A DNA stretch of 64,000 bases from Papaver somniferum (lineage: Eukaryota; Streptophyta; Magnoliopsida; Ranunculales; Papaveraceae), in NCBI RefSeq assembly GCF_003573695.1, contig NC_039362.1, forward strand, positions 198,006,585 to 198,070,584, in the 5' to 3' direction. Below are positions 43,701-57,413 of the stretch, piece by piece. The translations under genes were made by a program, and so were the position numbers. The stretch's first letter is position 1. The number at the start of each line of letters is the position of its first letter. The notes beneath the pieces are model-generated. The model searched no databases, was not told the origin of the DNA, and was given only the letters and a program-made list of their open reading frames with translations.

Positions 43701-46700
43701 ATAATAGGCTTAACTTTTGTATTTGTCAAAAGTATATTCATTCTTTTATCAACATATGAATATTGACTTACGAAAGACTTTACTTTTGACAAGATATGGG
43801 ACAATCATAGTTCACGGACGCAAACACACATATCCCGTAACAATATTGCAATATATAAAACCATAAAGATTAATACTGCAAAAATCATCTTCCAAACAAC
43901 TTTAGAATTTATACTAATAAATCTAAAAACATGAAGATGAAAACGTTGGACATAGCTATGTGTACTCACAATAATGGCTATTCCAAACTCTAGTTATTCT
44001 TCTAACAAAACAAGAAAAATAGAATTCTCATCCGAAGACTTACTAGTCGTTGTAGATCTTTCTCAGAGCCTCTACTGAGAATTCCTTCTCATTATTGAAA
44101 ACCCATTGATTATGGGATCGTTCAATTCCTCCAAATCTTCAGAATATTAGTTAACTCACTAAGTTCTCTTTTTAGTTCACGCAAGGTGTTCTTTGAAAGA
44201 GACAACATTTGTTCATAGTGAGCTATCTCTTCTAAAGACGAAACAATTTGAGATTTTAAATAGTTTCTTTTGTTGATGAAATCTTTCACCAAACCTCTGA
44301 AGTTATTATCAAGCTGATAGAAAGACAAGAGACGGTTAGAGGAAGAACTTTCTCCATACTTTGTAGTCTTCACTTTCTTTACTCTTGAGGAAAAGATTCC
44401 TTTACACAGATACACATTAATTGCTTTGCATCCCTGCTTGTGGTGCCTCTAGTTACAGGAGCCATGAAACTGTATCTTTTTAGAAAAGAAAGAAGTCTAC
44501 AAAAGTATTAAATAGACTTGTGAAATGTCTAAACCCTAGAAGGATAAGTCTTCCATAGTTTAAAGATTCAATATCTATATTGTTAGGAGAATATTTCTTT
44601 AACAAAAATAAATACACTACTTGAGTCACAAAGACGCAAAACCCAATTTTCTCAGGTTAAAGATGAGGATGCGAACGTCTCTGGAATTAGACAGAGACGT
44701 TGTGAGCGAGATGCTCTCTTGTTTACCAAGGCTTGTTGTATAAACAGATTTCCTACCTCTTATGATTCTGGAAGCATTGGTTTTATGAGACCCATGTTGA
44801 TTATCCAGATTCATCCTTTACATGTTCTTTTGCAGTCTGGAAATTCTTTTGTTGTTCCTCTTGAACCTCCAACACGTGTTTTGAACATGATTCGCATTTC
44901 CAAAATACGAACAAATCAATCCTTTGTCTTGTTGAAGTGCCTTCTGTTTATCACAACCGTCAACCTTTATTTTTTATGAATAAAAACAACAGGGTTGGAA
45001 AAACCTGCAGTCTTGCTTTTAGATCCTAAACCATTTGTGTTTCCAAAGGATTTCTGACCAAATAACATTGCTGAGATTTTGTCAGAACTTCCAAATAATC
45101 TCTGTAGATCATCCTTGAGAGTATTACTATCTTTTTACTTTAGAGCAGTGGCTCTGGTGAGTTTATCATTAAGACAGTCTATCTCAAGATCTTTCACCTG
45201 GATTAATGATTCTAGTTTCTTCGATGAAGCTTTTAATTAAAGATTTTCTTGAAGAACCTCTATATTCAAGAAATCAAAAATCTCTGTGTCAGACTCAATT
45301 TCTGAATCATACCTTGAGTATGTGGATGTTTCTGCTGCAAGAGTTGCGGGTTCATCACATCCATCAGACGCAATCAAAACGTTGACACTTAAAGATTTTT
45401 CTTTCACAGAATCATTAGCAGCAAAAGCTGACAGAAGATGTTTATCACATCTAATGCTTCTATTTACAAAATCCTTGATCCTTTCTGTTATCAACGGTTT
45501 ATCGAACCAATCTCCATTTAAACAACATTCATCAGCCTAAGACAAGTTAGAGGACTCACTTGTGTTGGAAACAGCATTGAATGCAAAGGTTTGAACAGAA
45601 TTTTGATCAAGAACTTTTACCTTTCCTAGAGAGGTATTTTTGGAGAGCGTGTTGAGGTTATTTCCTCCATCGATGGCATACTTCTTAGAAACGTATCTAT
45701 TGTCTTCAAATATAGTTTCTAAGATATCCCAGGTATCTTTAGACTTAATGCAAGTAGACACATAGTGTTGAAGGTCTGGGGTAACGTCTTTTCTGATAAC
45801 ATTTAATCCGTCAGAGTTTTGCAATGCAGCAAGAGATTCTTCAGGACTATAACTACCAATATCCTTAGGTATAGATACATCGCCTTTTGTATTAACCGGA
45901 GGATCATAGCCTTTAGCTATACGTACCCAGGTTTGAAAATCACGAGCTTGAAGATAAGCACACATATAAATTTTCCACCCTGGGTAGTTTGAGTCATCGA
46001 AGACTGATGGTACGTATATTGAGATAGAACTTCTGTCCATAGAGTCAGATCGCTATAAACACATACTTGTGAGGTCTTGAACGTGTTTCCTGCTCTGATA
46101 CCAATTGAAAAAGCGGGGGTACAACAACCACACCCAAAAATTTGATTAGCAATCGGTATGGACAAACTCCAATATACTTTCTAGAGAATCAACTAGACAG
46201 TCAAACTCAATCCAGATAAAAAGTATTTCAAAGAGTTTATATCTCAATCTCTCGATTTGATCTTTACTCAAGCAAATAAAAATCTGCGAGTCTTTATCAA
46301 AGAGAGATAACTTGGATGGTACCAAAGACCAATATCCAAGTGTCAATCAATTTAAATCAACAACCAAAAGGTCGGATATTCTAATTGATTGAACAACGCA
46401 CAAAATGTGATATTTCAATTATATAAGCAAATATAATGCGGACACCAGAATTTTGTTAACGAGGAAACCGCAAATGCAGAAAAACCCCGGGACGTAGTCC
46501 AGATTGAACACACATTGTATTAAGCCGCTACAGACACTAGCCTACTCCAAACTAACTTCGGTCTGGACTGTAGTTGAACCCCAATCAATCTCATACTGAT
46601 CCAAGGTACAGTTATGCTCCTACGCCTCTGATCCCATCAGGATGCTACGTACTTGATTCCCTTAGCTGATCTCACCCACAACTAAGAGTTGCTACGACCC

Positions 46701-48458
46701 AAAGTCGAAGACTTTAATAAACAAATCTGTATCACACAGAAAAATTTATGTAATAGATAAATCCGTCTCCCACGAATATACCTACGAGTTTTGTTCCGTC
46801 TTTTGATAAATCAAAGTGAACAGGAACCAATTGATAACCCGTACTTATATTCCCGAAGAACAACCTAGTATTATTAATCACCTCACAATATTCGTAATCG
46901 ACGCAGAGAAAAAAGATATTGCGGAATCACAAACGATGAGATGAAGTGTTTGTGATTACTTTTCTATCTTTCCTATCGGAGATATAAATCTCAAGCCAAT
47001 TGTTACAATTGTACTTAAAATGATAGTAACAACAAGATCAGATCACACAACTACAAGAAAAGTAGTATCGGTCTGGTTTCACAATCCCAATGAAGTCTTT
47101 AAGTCGTTAACCTGGTTTAGAGAAGAAAACCCAAGGTTAAAGGAGAATCGACTCTAGCTTATAAAACTAGTATCACACATAAGGTGTGGGGATTAGGTTT
47201 CCCAGTTTCTTGAGTTCTCCCTTATATAGTCTTTCAAATGAGGGTTTGCAATCAATGTTAGCTTGGTAACAAAGCATTCAATATTCACCATTAGATGAAA
47301 ACCTGATTAGATTCAAGCTATTATTTCTCAACCGTTGGATCGAAACCTTAGCTTGTTACACACAAATGAAATGTCCAATTTTGGGTTTATGTAACTGTTC
47401 CCAAACATTAACATTTGTTGGTTCAACAATAGTTAACAAAATGGTTAGCCATATGATCACTTTCATATCCACCATATTCCTCTTCACCATAACTAGCCCA
47501 AATGACTCAAATGAACTAGTTAGAGAGTTGTTAAATTGCTTAGATCTTATGTAACTACACAAGACACAATCGAAGCAAAAACGGTTTGATTCACTCGAAT
47601 CGGTTCATGAACTTTATAGCCATGGTTTGCAAAAGAATTCCTTAGTTTATATAAACATGATTTCAAGAACAACCGATTTTAGATATAACCTACTCAAGTT
47701 CACGGACTGGGTTCGCGGACTTAAGCTCACGGAAAGAGTTCACAAACTCCAGCAGAAATTCTCGGGTCGAGAACTTCCTGAGTTCGCGGACTGAGTTCGC
47801 GGACTTGGCTCACGCCACATTCCGTTTCTCTTGATCAACAAAGTTCGCAAACTTTGGTTCAAGGAATAAGTACTTATACATATATGTGTTTCCACAACAA
47901 TGCTTATATCCTACCAATGGTTATGTAATCTAAATTCTCATTTCAACCATTGACACATTCTCAGAGGACGTTATATAGTCGTTATTCACAGACCATTTTT
48001 CGTCAAAGCAATTTCCAAAGTCATTGAAACATAACATGACATCCGTCACTAGGTAAAGATAAATTTGGCTAAAGCGAAAGCTTACCAATACATATTTCGA
48101 GAAATAGATAGGCGAGTTAAACTCAACTCGAAATTTTAAATGTGTATAATGAAAGTCTAGATATCAAAACGACTTTTGTCTCAAGAATACGAGATAGATT
48201 AAATAGACTTTTGAGTGACAGATAAGTTCAAGTCTCCACATGCCTTTTAGTCGATGAATTTCCACCAGTTCCTTGAGTAGTCCTTCATCTTGTATGATGA
48301 TTTCCATGGAGTCTTGAGCTCAACTACACTTTCTATCCTAGTTCGAGACCTTTAGCTATAATATGTTAGAAATCAAGACTTATAGTTTTGATCACTAACA
48401 TTGACAAACATGCTTGAGATACCAACGCATGCGAGTTCGACCGAGCAATGCTCTAACA
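40761..48458 (-). mobile_element. Element 1: gag-only copia-type element (copy 2)
   Basis: LTRs 40761-42440 and 46106-48458 with an internal region of 3.67 kb. Same order as copy 1: PBS inside 46106, Gag N-terminal frame 46040-45537, coiled-coil frame 45494-45237, knuckle region near 44913, C-terminal coiled-coil frame 44415-44122 (start lost), tandem array 43205-43552, polypurine tract at 42441. Flanks GTTTG and ATTTT. The left LTR has an unusual density of single-base indels against copy 1. Confidence 0.85.
45537..46040 (-). CDS. gag: Copia-type Gag N-terminal domain (copy 2)
   Basis: 167 aa, uninterrupted, aligned residue for residue with 15540-16043. Differences include G for V in IAKGYDPP, V for A in LNVIRKD, K for E and T for P in CIKSKDTWDIL. 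Here the GYDPP and TWDIL forms match the usual plant copia Gag core, so copy 2 looks closer to the functional sequence at these sites. It still ends early, without knuckle or protease in frame. Confidence 0.85.
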   Translation of the reverse strand: MDRSSISIYVPSVFDDSNYPGWKIYMCAYLQARDFQTWVRIAKGYDPPVNTKGDVSIPKDIGSYSPEESLAALQNSDGLNVIRKDVTPDLQHYVSTCIKSKDTWDILETIFEDNRYVSKKYAIDGGNNLNTLSKNTSLGKVKVLDQNSVQTFAFNAVSNTSESSNLS

Positions 48459-49765
48459 ATTTTCAATATAGCACAACTTGAAAGATACGTTAGGAATTGA
48501 AATAAGATCAAGTCAATATTACTAGCCTCAAGTGGAAGGATGGTGTCGTCGTTGTAGTCATTACTTCTTTTCATTCTTCATGTCTTCGGAGTAATACTGG
48601 TATGTCTCAATATTCCTAGACTTTTTAGTCTAACCTAAGCAAAGTTGACTCTAATATTTAATCAAGCGACTCTAGATTAGTTTTGATACTAAAATATGAC
48701 AAGAAAACTTGACATACCAATGCTTGGTGATTTCAACCGTTCTATGCTATAACAAATTCAGACTGAACTTCTTTTTTTTCTATCTACGTTGCTTTCAACT
48801 TGTTTATATGGAAAACAAAATAACAATACTATCTAGTTTCTAACCAACGGTACTACTAGATGCTTCTTGATGCAAAGTTGTAACACAACTTGTGTATTCT
48901 TCCTTGATACTATATATATGAAGTTGGTTATATAGTGTATATACAGGGAAGAATACACAAGTTGTATTACGACTTTGCATCAATAAGCATCTAGTAGTAT
49001 CGTCGGTTAGAAACTAGGTAGTATTGTTATTTAGTTTTCGATTATTGATTTGACTAAAAGCATGTTGAAGCTTGATAGATATAGTTTGCTTATTATGTGA
49101 TCTTTCTCTTCTGATATAAGGTCACTCAAACTAGTTCAAGGATCAACGATTTCAGATCTGATTTTTGGTTCAAGACCCGAAGACAAGACTTTTGATCACC
49201 CATTGTTAATAGACTTCTGCGCGTGATCGATTATTAGTGGAATCAAGTGGTTTGAGCAAGTACTTTGAATACTAGAATATTTTCTTATTGGTATTTTGAA
49301 CTTTGTGATACTTCATGCACACTTGATTGGTTAGGATTCAAAAAAATCATTTATCTTGCATAGACCTTTTATAGCTTGTTGTATAGATTGATAATCTATC
49401 ACTTGGTTTTTCTTTCAAAAATCGAATTTGATAGATTGTGAACTAAGATTTGGTTATTTCGGCAATCTTGATCTTAGTTGATCTAACCGATACAGATGAA
49501 TTCATATTATTTAAAGGGAACTCAATTTATCTATGATTAACTCGTTGATCTGGGAAATTGATAGATCGGTCACTGAAACATATTAGTCCATTACTGTTTC
49601 GGAATATCATCCAAAGGTGTTGAATGCTAGAAGTCTTCACAGTAGGTGAAGCGACTAAAGATAGTGAAGCCACATTTTTTTTTTGTCTTTTTCAATGAAA
49701 ATTGACCATCCAATAGGCACAGGCGAAGTTGTTCACGAGATAGGCGTTTAATTAAAGTCGAAAAA
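48459..49765. mobile_element. LTR-B head-to-head fragments (copy 2)
   Basis: Copy of 18466-19770 with the palindrome at 48819-49031. No gene. Confidence 0.55.
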
Positions 49766-50205
49766 AACGTGGGTGGTTTATTATGTGTATTTCGTATATC
49801 GGCGTTTTCTTAATATTCCCATTAATTTCTGTAAAAAAACGAAGATAAAAAGGGAAGATTCTTGCAGTTTGGAATGTTATTTCTCCGATATACTAATACT
49901 AAACCAATATTTGCGCTTCCATCATTGTTTTTTGAGTTATCAGAAGTGGTCTTCTTAAAAGTTTACTAGTAATATTTATGCATATAAATAATACAAAAAT
50001 AGTTAAAATAAAAAAACAAAGTCGATGATGCTTCCCATTCACTTGATTAATATATTTATTATGCATTAACACTAATTTAATTATCTGATTGTGTTTAGTG
50101 TGTTAAAAATACACCATCTCTTGGTATGTATATCTTTTTACATATGTATTTTCTTGTGCAATATGATTTGTTGAATTCATAAAAAAAAAAATCTTTTATG
50201 AGTCT
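49766..50205. other. Block lost from copy 1
   Basis: About 440 AT-rich bases after AAAGTCGAAAAA and before GGACTTTTCATT. Copy 1 has 42 bases of filler instead. A 61-aa open frame (49773-49958) has no recognisable domain. Nothing else is seen. Confidence 0.7.
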
Positions 50206-52470
50206 GGACTTTTCATTAAACATTTTTAAGAAATAAAGTTTCTAATTTTAAGCAATTCATATACAAATTATATAATAAGCTTGGGTGGGAAAATACTGAT
50301 TATTAGGTCCATGTATGTGTAGATACTAATGTTTTAAGAAAAAATCTAATATAGACGTGACACATAAAAAAAACTCAGTTTTTAAGTTCGCCTAAAGCCT
50401 CCAGGAACTATGAGATGACTCTTAACCTAAAAGATCCAACGTGGAGAACGTATGAATTTTTTTTTCTAAAGAACTCTCTAAAATCAGCCCATCTCACTCA
50501 TCAACATCTTCATCATCTTACTCATCCACATCATCATCATCATAGATGAGATCTTGCACTGGTTGGATGGAGAGATACCTTAACCTAGGTACCCTAAATG
50601 GTATGGGTATCCTCTTCTTAGATACTTATTTCATTATTATACAATTATTAATAGTTTAATTTCAAACCGATAAATGATAAGATTATTTATCACGAAATGC
50701 ACTGGATAATACACAATGAAAATAACTTTTTTATAATTATTTTTTCATGCATGCATACGCTGGCATAGTTTGGTTTCGAGAACCATTTACCCAGTTTTAC
50801 GAGGACACCGATCTCCAAATATCTTATGGTAGATATCTCTTGAATAACTCTTATGACTGGAATAACCAACCAAATTCAGAAATCAAACAATAGAATAATA
50901 CAATTCTACGTATATTTGGTATGAGTTAAGAATTAAAATCTTAATTAATCAACATGATCAAGGATGTATTTAAGGAAATCAAATTTGATTTATATATATA
51001 AAAGATATTGCATTGAAGATTAGGTTTCTTAATACGTTTTACTTTGGTAGGTTATGTAAACCAAGTAAGATATGAACCAATTTTGTACAACGCATGCAAA
51101 CTGTTGTTTTTTTCCTGGAACCCAAAATTCATGACTTAGCCTTCTGCTTGATGATTGGAGAAACTACAAATATTTATCGCCAAATGATAAGAGTTCACGG
51201 AAGAAAACATCGCAGGCACCACAAGATTGCATGTAATAATTTCATTTCGGTTTTTTTGTGAGGAGATAAACATGTGATATTTTAGTTGCCAAACATTCCT
51301 GCAATGCTTATATCTTTTCCAAAATTTATGATTTCATTTTCATGAAGAAGTTTGATTTCAAACATTACAAACCGAAGGAAGTGGAACATGAAGGAAATAA
51401 AGATTAACAATGGGAACTTCAATTTTTACTTTCGTGAGAAAACATAAATAATACTCCCTCCGTCCCACTCCTAAGTGACCTATTTGATTTTAGATTTTGT
51501 CCCAATGATAAGTGACCTATATCACTAAACAATGAGATATTCCGGAATTATCCTTTTAGTTAATTATAAATAATATATGAAATATGTATAATTTGATAGG
51601 CATGTTTATATTCGTTACGTAGGTGTTTTAAAATGCTTTTCAATTGTATGAAATTTGCGAACATCCGTGGAGTATTTTGAGAGATAAACCATTTTTAAAT
51701 TTCACTAGTTATTATTCATAAGGGTATAATTGTAAAAAATGATTAAAAATACTATTTTCCTTGCTTGCCTTAAAAATTGTGCAAATTTCAAATAGGTCAC
51801 TTAGGAGTGGGACGGAGGGAGTATACCGGTAAATTCGCTTTCTTTATTTTATTTTTGTAGGAATTGGATAATTAGCAATTAGAAATACTCAAGTACAAAA
51901 TTCAATCACTTACTCATGTTTTACTGATATTTTTTCCTTCCTGAATAGTGTAGGTCTATTGTGGGATGAATTTCTCAGTCTATTGAAGGGAGATTCGGCG
52001 ACATATATTAAGTTACATTCACAATTTCTTTCTTTTAAGTTGATGTAATTTCTAAGGCTTGACCTTGTTGTTTGTGGAGAAATTTTTACTTCTTAAATAG
52101 ATAAAGTGTGCCCACAAGATTATATTGATACAGATGAAATGGGATTTTTATACCGCAGAGAAAAGGAAAAAAAAACTTGGTTATGTTAAAAATTATTTTT
52201 AATTTACTAAGATGCCCCAGCGGCTAAAATTAGGGTTTCTTCTATCTATATATAAATAGAAGCCTAAGAGCAGTTCCTATGGACTCAACAAATCAAAGAT
52301 TTGTTCATTTTGATCCCACTATGGACTCAACATACACGAAAAATGGATGGGAAAACCAACAAATTTGTTGGTTTGTTGAGTGAGTTGGATGATCAACCGG
52401 GCGTTCAAAGGAAAGCCGCGCGGGCCTATAAAATCCGCGCGGGCAAAGGATATCCGCGGGAGTTTCTACC
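50206..52470. other. Low-information intergenic DNA (copy 2)
   Basis: Copy of 19813-21706 plus the MITE at 51454-51821. It contains the microsatellite at 50495-50543 and the palindromes and CGCG blocks at 52244-52470. No supported gene. Confidence 0.6.
51452..51823. mobile_element. Stowaway MITE, copy 2 only
   Basis: Element 51454-51821 (368 bp) begins CTCCCTCCGTCCCACTCC and ends with its reverse complement. The inverted ends match over 34 bases. TA duplications are at 51452-51453 and 51822-51823. Copy 1 has the clean empty site AATAATATACCGG with TA at 21058-21059. This is a Tc1/mariner-derived non-autonomous transposon inserted after the 30-kb copies split. Confidence 0.97.
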
Positions 52471-54905
52471 TGACAAAGCGATGGTCTAACAACCACACCC
52501 AATATTTCGTTCGGGAATCTGTATGGACTAACTCCAATATAATTCCAAGAGAATCAACTAGACAGTCAGACTCAGTCAAGGAAATATATCCAAGAGTTAT
52601 ATCTCAATTTCTCAACACAATCTGCAATCGAACAGATAGAAATCTGTGAGCCCGATTGATATGAGAAATAACTTGAACGGTATCAAAAAATTTCAATCAA
52701 CAACCAAAGGTCGGATTTAGCAATTGATTGAACTGCGCAGAACCTGTGATATTTTAATTATATAAACAAATATAATGCGGAAAAGAAGTAACAAGGACAC
52801 CAGAAGTTTTGTTAACGAGGAAACCGCAAATGCAGAAAAACCACGGGACCTAGTCCATATTTAAACACCACATTGTATTAAGCCGCTACAGACTCTAGCC
52901 TACTACAAGTTAACTTTGGACTGGAATGTAGTTGAGCCCTAACCAATCTCACACTGATTAAGGTACAGTCGCGTTCCTTACGTCTCTGAATCCCAGCAGG
53001 TTTATACGCACTTGATTCCCTTATCTGATCTCACCCACAACTAAGAATTGCTACGACCCAAAGTCGAAGACTTGATAAACAAATCTGTCTCCCACAGAAA
53101 AGTCTATTACGATAGATAAATCTGTCTCCCACAGAAATACCTATGAAGTTTGTTCCGTCTTTCGATAAATCAAGGTGAACAGGAACCAATTACTTATATT
53201 CCCGAAGAACAGCCTAGAAGTATCAATCACCTCACAATAACTTAACTATATGGTAGTAGAACAATTTACTGTGGAATCACAGAGAATTAGACGAAGAGCT
53301 TTGTGATTAGTTTTTATATCTTACCTATCGGAGATTAATATTGAGAAAATCTTAGAGAATATAGTGCTCAATACGATATAACAAGTAAGATCAGAACACG
53401 CAACTACAGAGAAAATAGTTGGGCTTGGCTTCAGAATCCAATGAAGTCTTTAAGTCGTTAGCCTATAATGGTTTTAGGAAAAACCTAGGTTAAAGGAGAA
53501 TCGACTCTAGTCGTAACTAGTATCACACATGAGGTATGGGGATTAGGTTTCCTAGTTGCTAGAGTTCTCCCTTATATAGTCTTCAAATCAGGGACTGATA
53601 ACTTTGTAACTAAGAAATCAATATTCACCGTTGGATAAAAACCTGATTTAAGATTCATGCTAAGTTTGCACAAAACCAAGAAAATATCTCTCTACCGTTA
53701 GATGGTCTTAGCATGTTACACACAAATTAAATATACCTTCATTTAGACATGGGTAACCGTACTTAAACGTGTATATTGAGTTGGCTCAACAATTGTTAAT
53801 CGAAGTTAGCCATATGAACACTTTTGTGTTAACCATGTTCATCTTAACACTTCTAGATCAAATGATAATCAAATGAATATAATTGTGTTACTCATAGAGT
53901 TTTTCAATTGTTTGTATTCTTATAGAAGTGTACAAGACACAATTGAAGCATAATCGGATTGATTCAAAAGAATCAGTTCACGAACATTTTAGCCACGATT
54001 TGCAAAGATTGCATTCAATATATAAATGTATTTTTTCATGAATATGAAATCGTAGTTAACCGATTTTAGAACTTAACCACATAAGTTTGCAAACGGGTAT
54101 GCAAACTTAGGTTCCAGACTTGATCTTTTCGGATAGCTTGCAAACGGGCATGCATAATGTCGTTCCAGACCACATTCAGGTGAAACAATTTGTAAACGGG
54201 TACGCAAACTTAGTTCCCGGACTTTGACATTTAAAACCGTTTGCATACCGGTATGTTACAACAGTTCACATATGGGTATGCATACTGTGTTATATCCAGA
54301 CAATGATTAATTGTTCTAAACTCCCATTTCAATATTGAAACATTCTTAGAAGACGACAATAGCTGTCTCACACAAACTATTAGCTTATAAGCAATTTTCA
54401 AGTGATCGAATGATCAATAAGAAACATTCTGAGTCTACATCAAATCATTGTCTCACACATATCATGTAAGATGTTACAAGGCGATTTTCACATGATCATC
54501 TTTTAATTTTCGTCAACAATAATGATGAACGTAGTTAAATAAAAAAGCTTTCCAATACATATTTCGAGAAAGATATTAGAGAGTTAAACTTAGCTCGAAA
54601 TATCAAATGTGTATGATGTAAAGTCTATATAACTATACGACTTAGTCTCAATAGGAGATAAAATGGAATAGACTTCTGAGGGATAGATAAGTTCAAGTCT
54701 GCACATACCTTTTGTTGATGAAGTTCCTCCAAGCTTCCCTTAGTAGATCTTAGCCTTCAATCGATGAACGTCGTGAAGTATAAAACTCAACTACACAGTC
54801 TATCATAATTTGAGACATAGCTATAAGTAGACTAGAAATCATGACTTATAGTTTTTACAACTAAACTTGAAAAACAAGCTTGCACGACCGAGCAGTGCTC
54901 TAACA
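52471..54905 (-). repeat. Element 2 left LTR (3' LTR), complete
   Basis: 2435 bp, starts TGACAAAGCGATGG, ends GCAGTGCTCTAACA. TATA on the minus strand at 53572-53578 and motif array at about 54085-54290. Bases after 54310 are deleted in copy 1. Confidence 0.9.
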
Positions 54906-56708
54906 ATCTCCCCCCTTGTCAATTTTAGTGACAAAACTATCAATACATATGGATTACAAAATAAATAAACTTTGTAGCTTCTCGTCCAAATGCTTGATTT
55001 ACTTGGTTCTTCAACATTCCTTGAATTCTTCGTCACTCCAAGTACTCCAGTGATTCTGAACGTGTTCAACTCAGCATCATAGTTGTTGAAGATCCGTAGC
55101 CATAACAATAAGAAAACAAATGTTCTCAATTATTATTATACAGTGTCATAGTATTATTACAAAACATCAAAGTTAAATTGTATCACAACTTTGATAATAA
55201 TGTTACGAAAATATGTATCACTCTCCCTTAGTCAATACTTCATCTCACAATGAAAACCACTCCCCCTTACATAATGATCCGTAAACCATATGTATGTTGT
55301 GTGAACTACAAAATAATTCTCCCCCTTTTTGTCAATATAAATTGGCAATGGTACGAAAATTAGCGGGATCATAATGAAATTTCAAAGAAATTATTCATGA
55401 CTAAAAAAGAACATATCAACTTGGTTTCAACGATTTCACATAGTCAAAACTTAGTGTATACGTCGAGGAGTTTATAAAGATACAAGAAAACTCCTAGAAT
55501 ATTCCACAGCCGCACTCCCCACAAAGATTTGGCAATTAAACACAAGTTCAATTAAGAACTCTCCCCATAAAATGTCATTCCCGAAAGAACAACAAAAGCG
55601 ACCTTACTTTTACAAGAAAAGAAGGATTTCTTTGGACATTAACAAATTACATGAAATATTAATTTGTATCCAGTAAACTCGAATACATTTACCACAATAG
55701 AACCTTAATGATTAATTTAATCGGAAACGCTCAACATAAGAAAACTTACAGAGCCATACAGTACTTTCACATAGAAGTTGATCAGGGAAAGATCAATACT
55801 GCGGAATATACAAAAGTTAATTCAATCTTTTATCAATATTTGCATAATGACATAATAGACTTAACTTTTGACATATATGGGATAATCATAGTTCACAACC
55901 GTAAACACACATATCCCATAACATTTTTTGCAATATATAAAACCAATAAAGATTAATACTGCAAAATCAATCTTTGCCCTTAGAAGGTAGAATCAGTCTT
56001 TTTCGCACGGATTTACACCAAGAATGGCTACCAAAGGCATACAAAAATATTTTCTTAACAAAGAAGAAAATACAAAGTTAATAACGACCATGCACCGAAG
56101 TTCATAAAAGAGGATTTGCACGTTCAAGAATCCCAGAGTAACGCGTACTACTTCCCGTTCTTGAACTTTCTTCTTTGTGATTCACCAACAACATTCTTAA
56201 CAAAGCTACAGATTAGCTTAGAAGATAAGTACTCCAATAATCCAAGTTCCCAAGTCCATGACAAGGGGAACAAGTGCAACGAAACGGAGCAAAACACTCA
56301 AAAACAAGACACGAGACAAATACCAATCTTAATTCATCCAAATTCAGGAATCCTCATCACTTTTCTTAAGAGAATTCAAATAGGAAGAGAATGCAAAAAG
56401 AATGAGGTCATTCCGAATTCGGACGAAGAAGTTATGGCCAAAACAAGTTTACCGAATACCGACTTCTACGGACCAGTTTGCAAACGGGAGTAATTGAATT
56501 TTCAGTTTGCAAACTGGTATTCAAAAAAACTTTTTTCCATGGATTTTATTACAAAATTTCAGTTTGCAAACTGGTATGCATTCCTTAAGTGTACCAAGAA
56601 GGCCAAACATCCCGAACAACTATTTTCAAACCGGAACATTTAAGAACCTTAAACACAAATCAAGTTAGTATACATGAACGAAAATACAAGGTACATGAAT
56701 CATTATAA
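54906..56708. other. Element 2 polypurine tract and non-coding internal region
   Basis: GACAAGGGGGGAGAT on the element strand adjoins the LTR. The rest resembles the element 1 non-coding region. Palindromic CAGTTTGCAAACTG occurs at 56503-56516 and 56560-56573, with a variant at 56474, the same motif class as the LTR array. The 125-aa open frame at 56116-56493 on the opposite strand has no recognised domain and is not called a gene. The whole stretch is missing from copy 1. Confidence 0.65.
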
Positions 56709-57020
56709 GTACTTTAAGCAAATAATAAAAACATAAATCTTTCTCAAGACTAGAGACATACCTTTTTAGAAGAATCCAATCGAATTCTACAATCTTATCA
56801 AAAATTCAAAATCATATCCAACATAATGTGTGTTCCCCAGTTCTTATGTTTCCCTCACCGTATACATAACATGGCATTTCTTGGTGAGGATGCACTTTCA
56901 ATAAAATCAAGTTGTGTTTTGGTGAACAATGTCTTTCTCACCACAGGTGTCAGGAACCTACTTTTCCGCAACCATGGATTTGTCACAATCTATAGTTTTT
57001 GGTTTATTACGTTTCTTCTT

Positions 57021-57350
57021 CTACTGATTCTTGTGTTCCACTTTTGAGTTATCATGAAAGAGATAACTTTTAGAACCTTTCATATCTAATGTCATTTTTC
57101 CCAAGAAATTTGTAACTTCCAACATCATGGATTTTGCCTTCTCCATAGTCATGGAATTTTCTGGGAAATCATTTCTTTTGACACTCAGTGCATCATTGGC
57201 TTTCTTTGGTACCCACAGCTGCGTGCATTTAGGAACAACCAGAACCTTCTTCCAATTACTCACTTCTAGATTTATCGAAAGATAATTGGATTGACTATTC
57301 TTTTGCAAGTTAGGTTTTCTCCAATTGGGAGCATCGGATCTTATATTCAT
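57021..57350 (-). pseudogene. Gag post-knuckle segment (copy 2)
   Basis: 109-aa frame, near-identical to 23859-24188, with CTQLWVPKKAN. Cut off from upstream gag by the hAT. Confidence 0.5.
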
Positions 57351-57413
57351 CTTTACGAAGTTATCCTTTTGATAACTATTATGATTGTGAAAAGGATTCG
57401 TATGACGTTTATA

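Noticed and set aside
56116..56493. 125-aa open frame in the element 2 internal region
   Set aside because: It is on the strand opposite to the element, without a domain. It is the longest frame there but not beyond chance.
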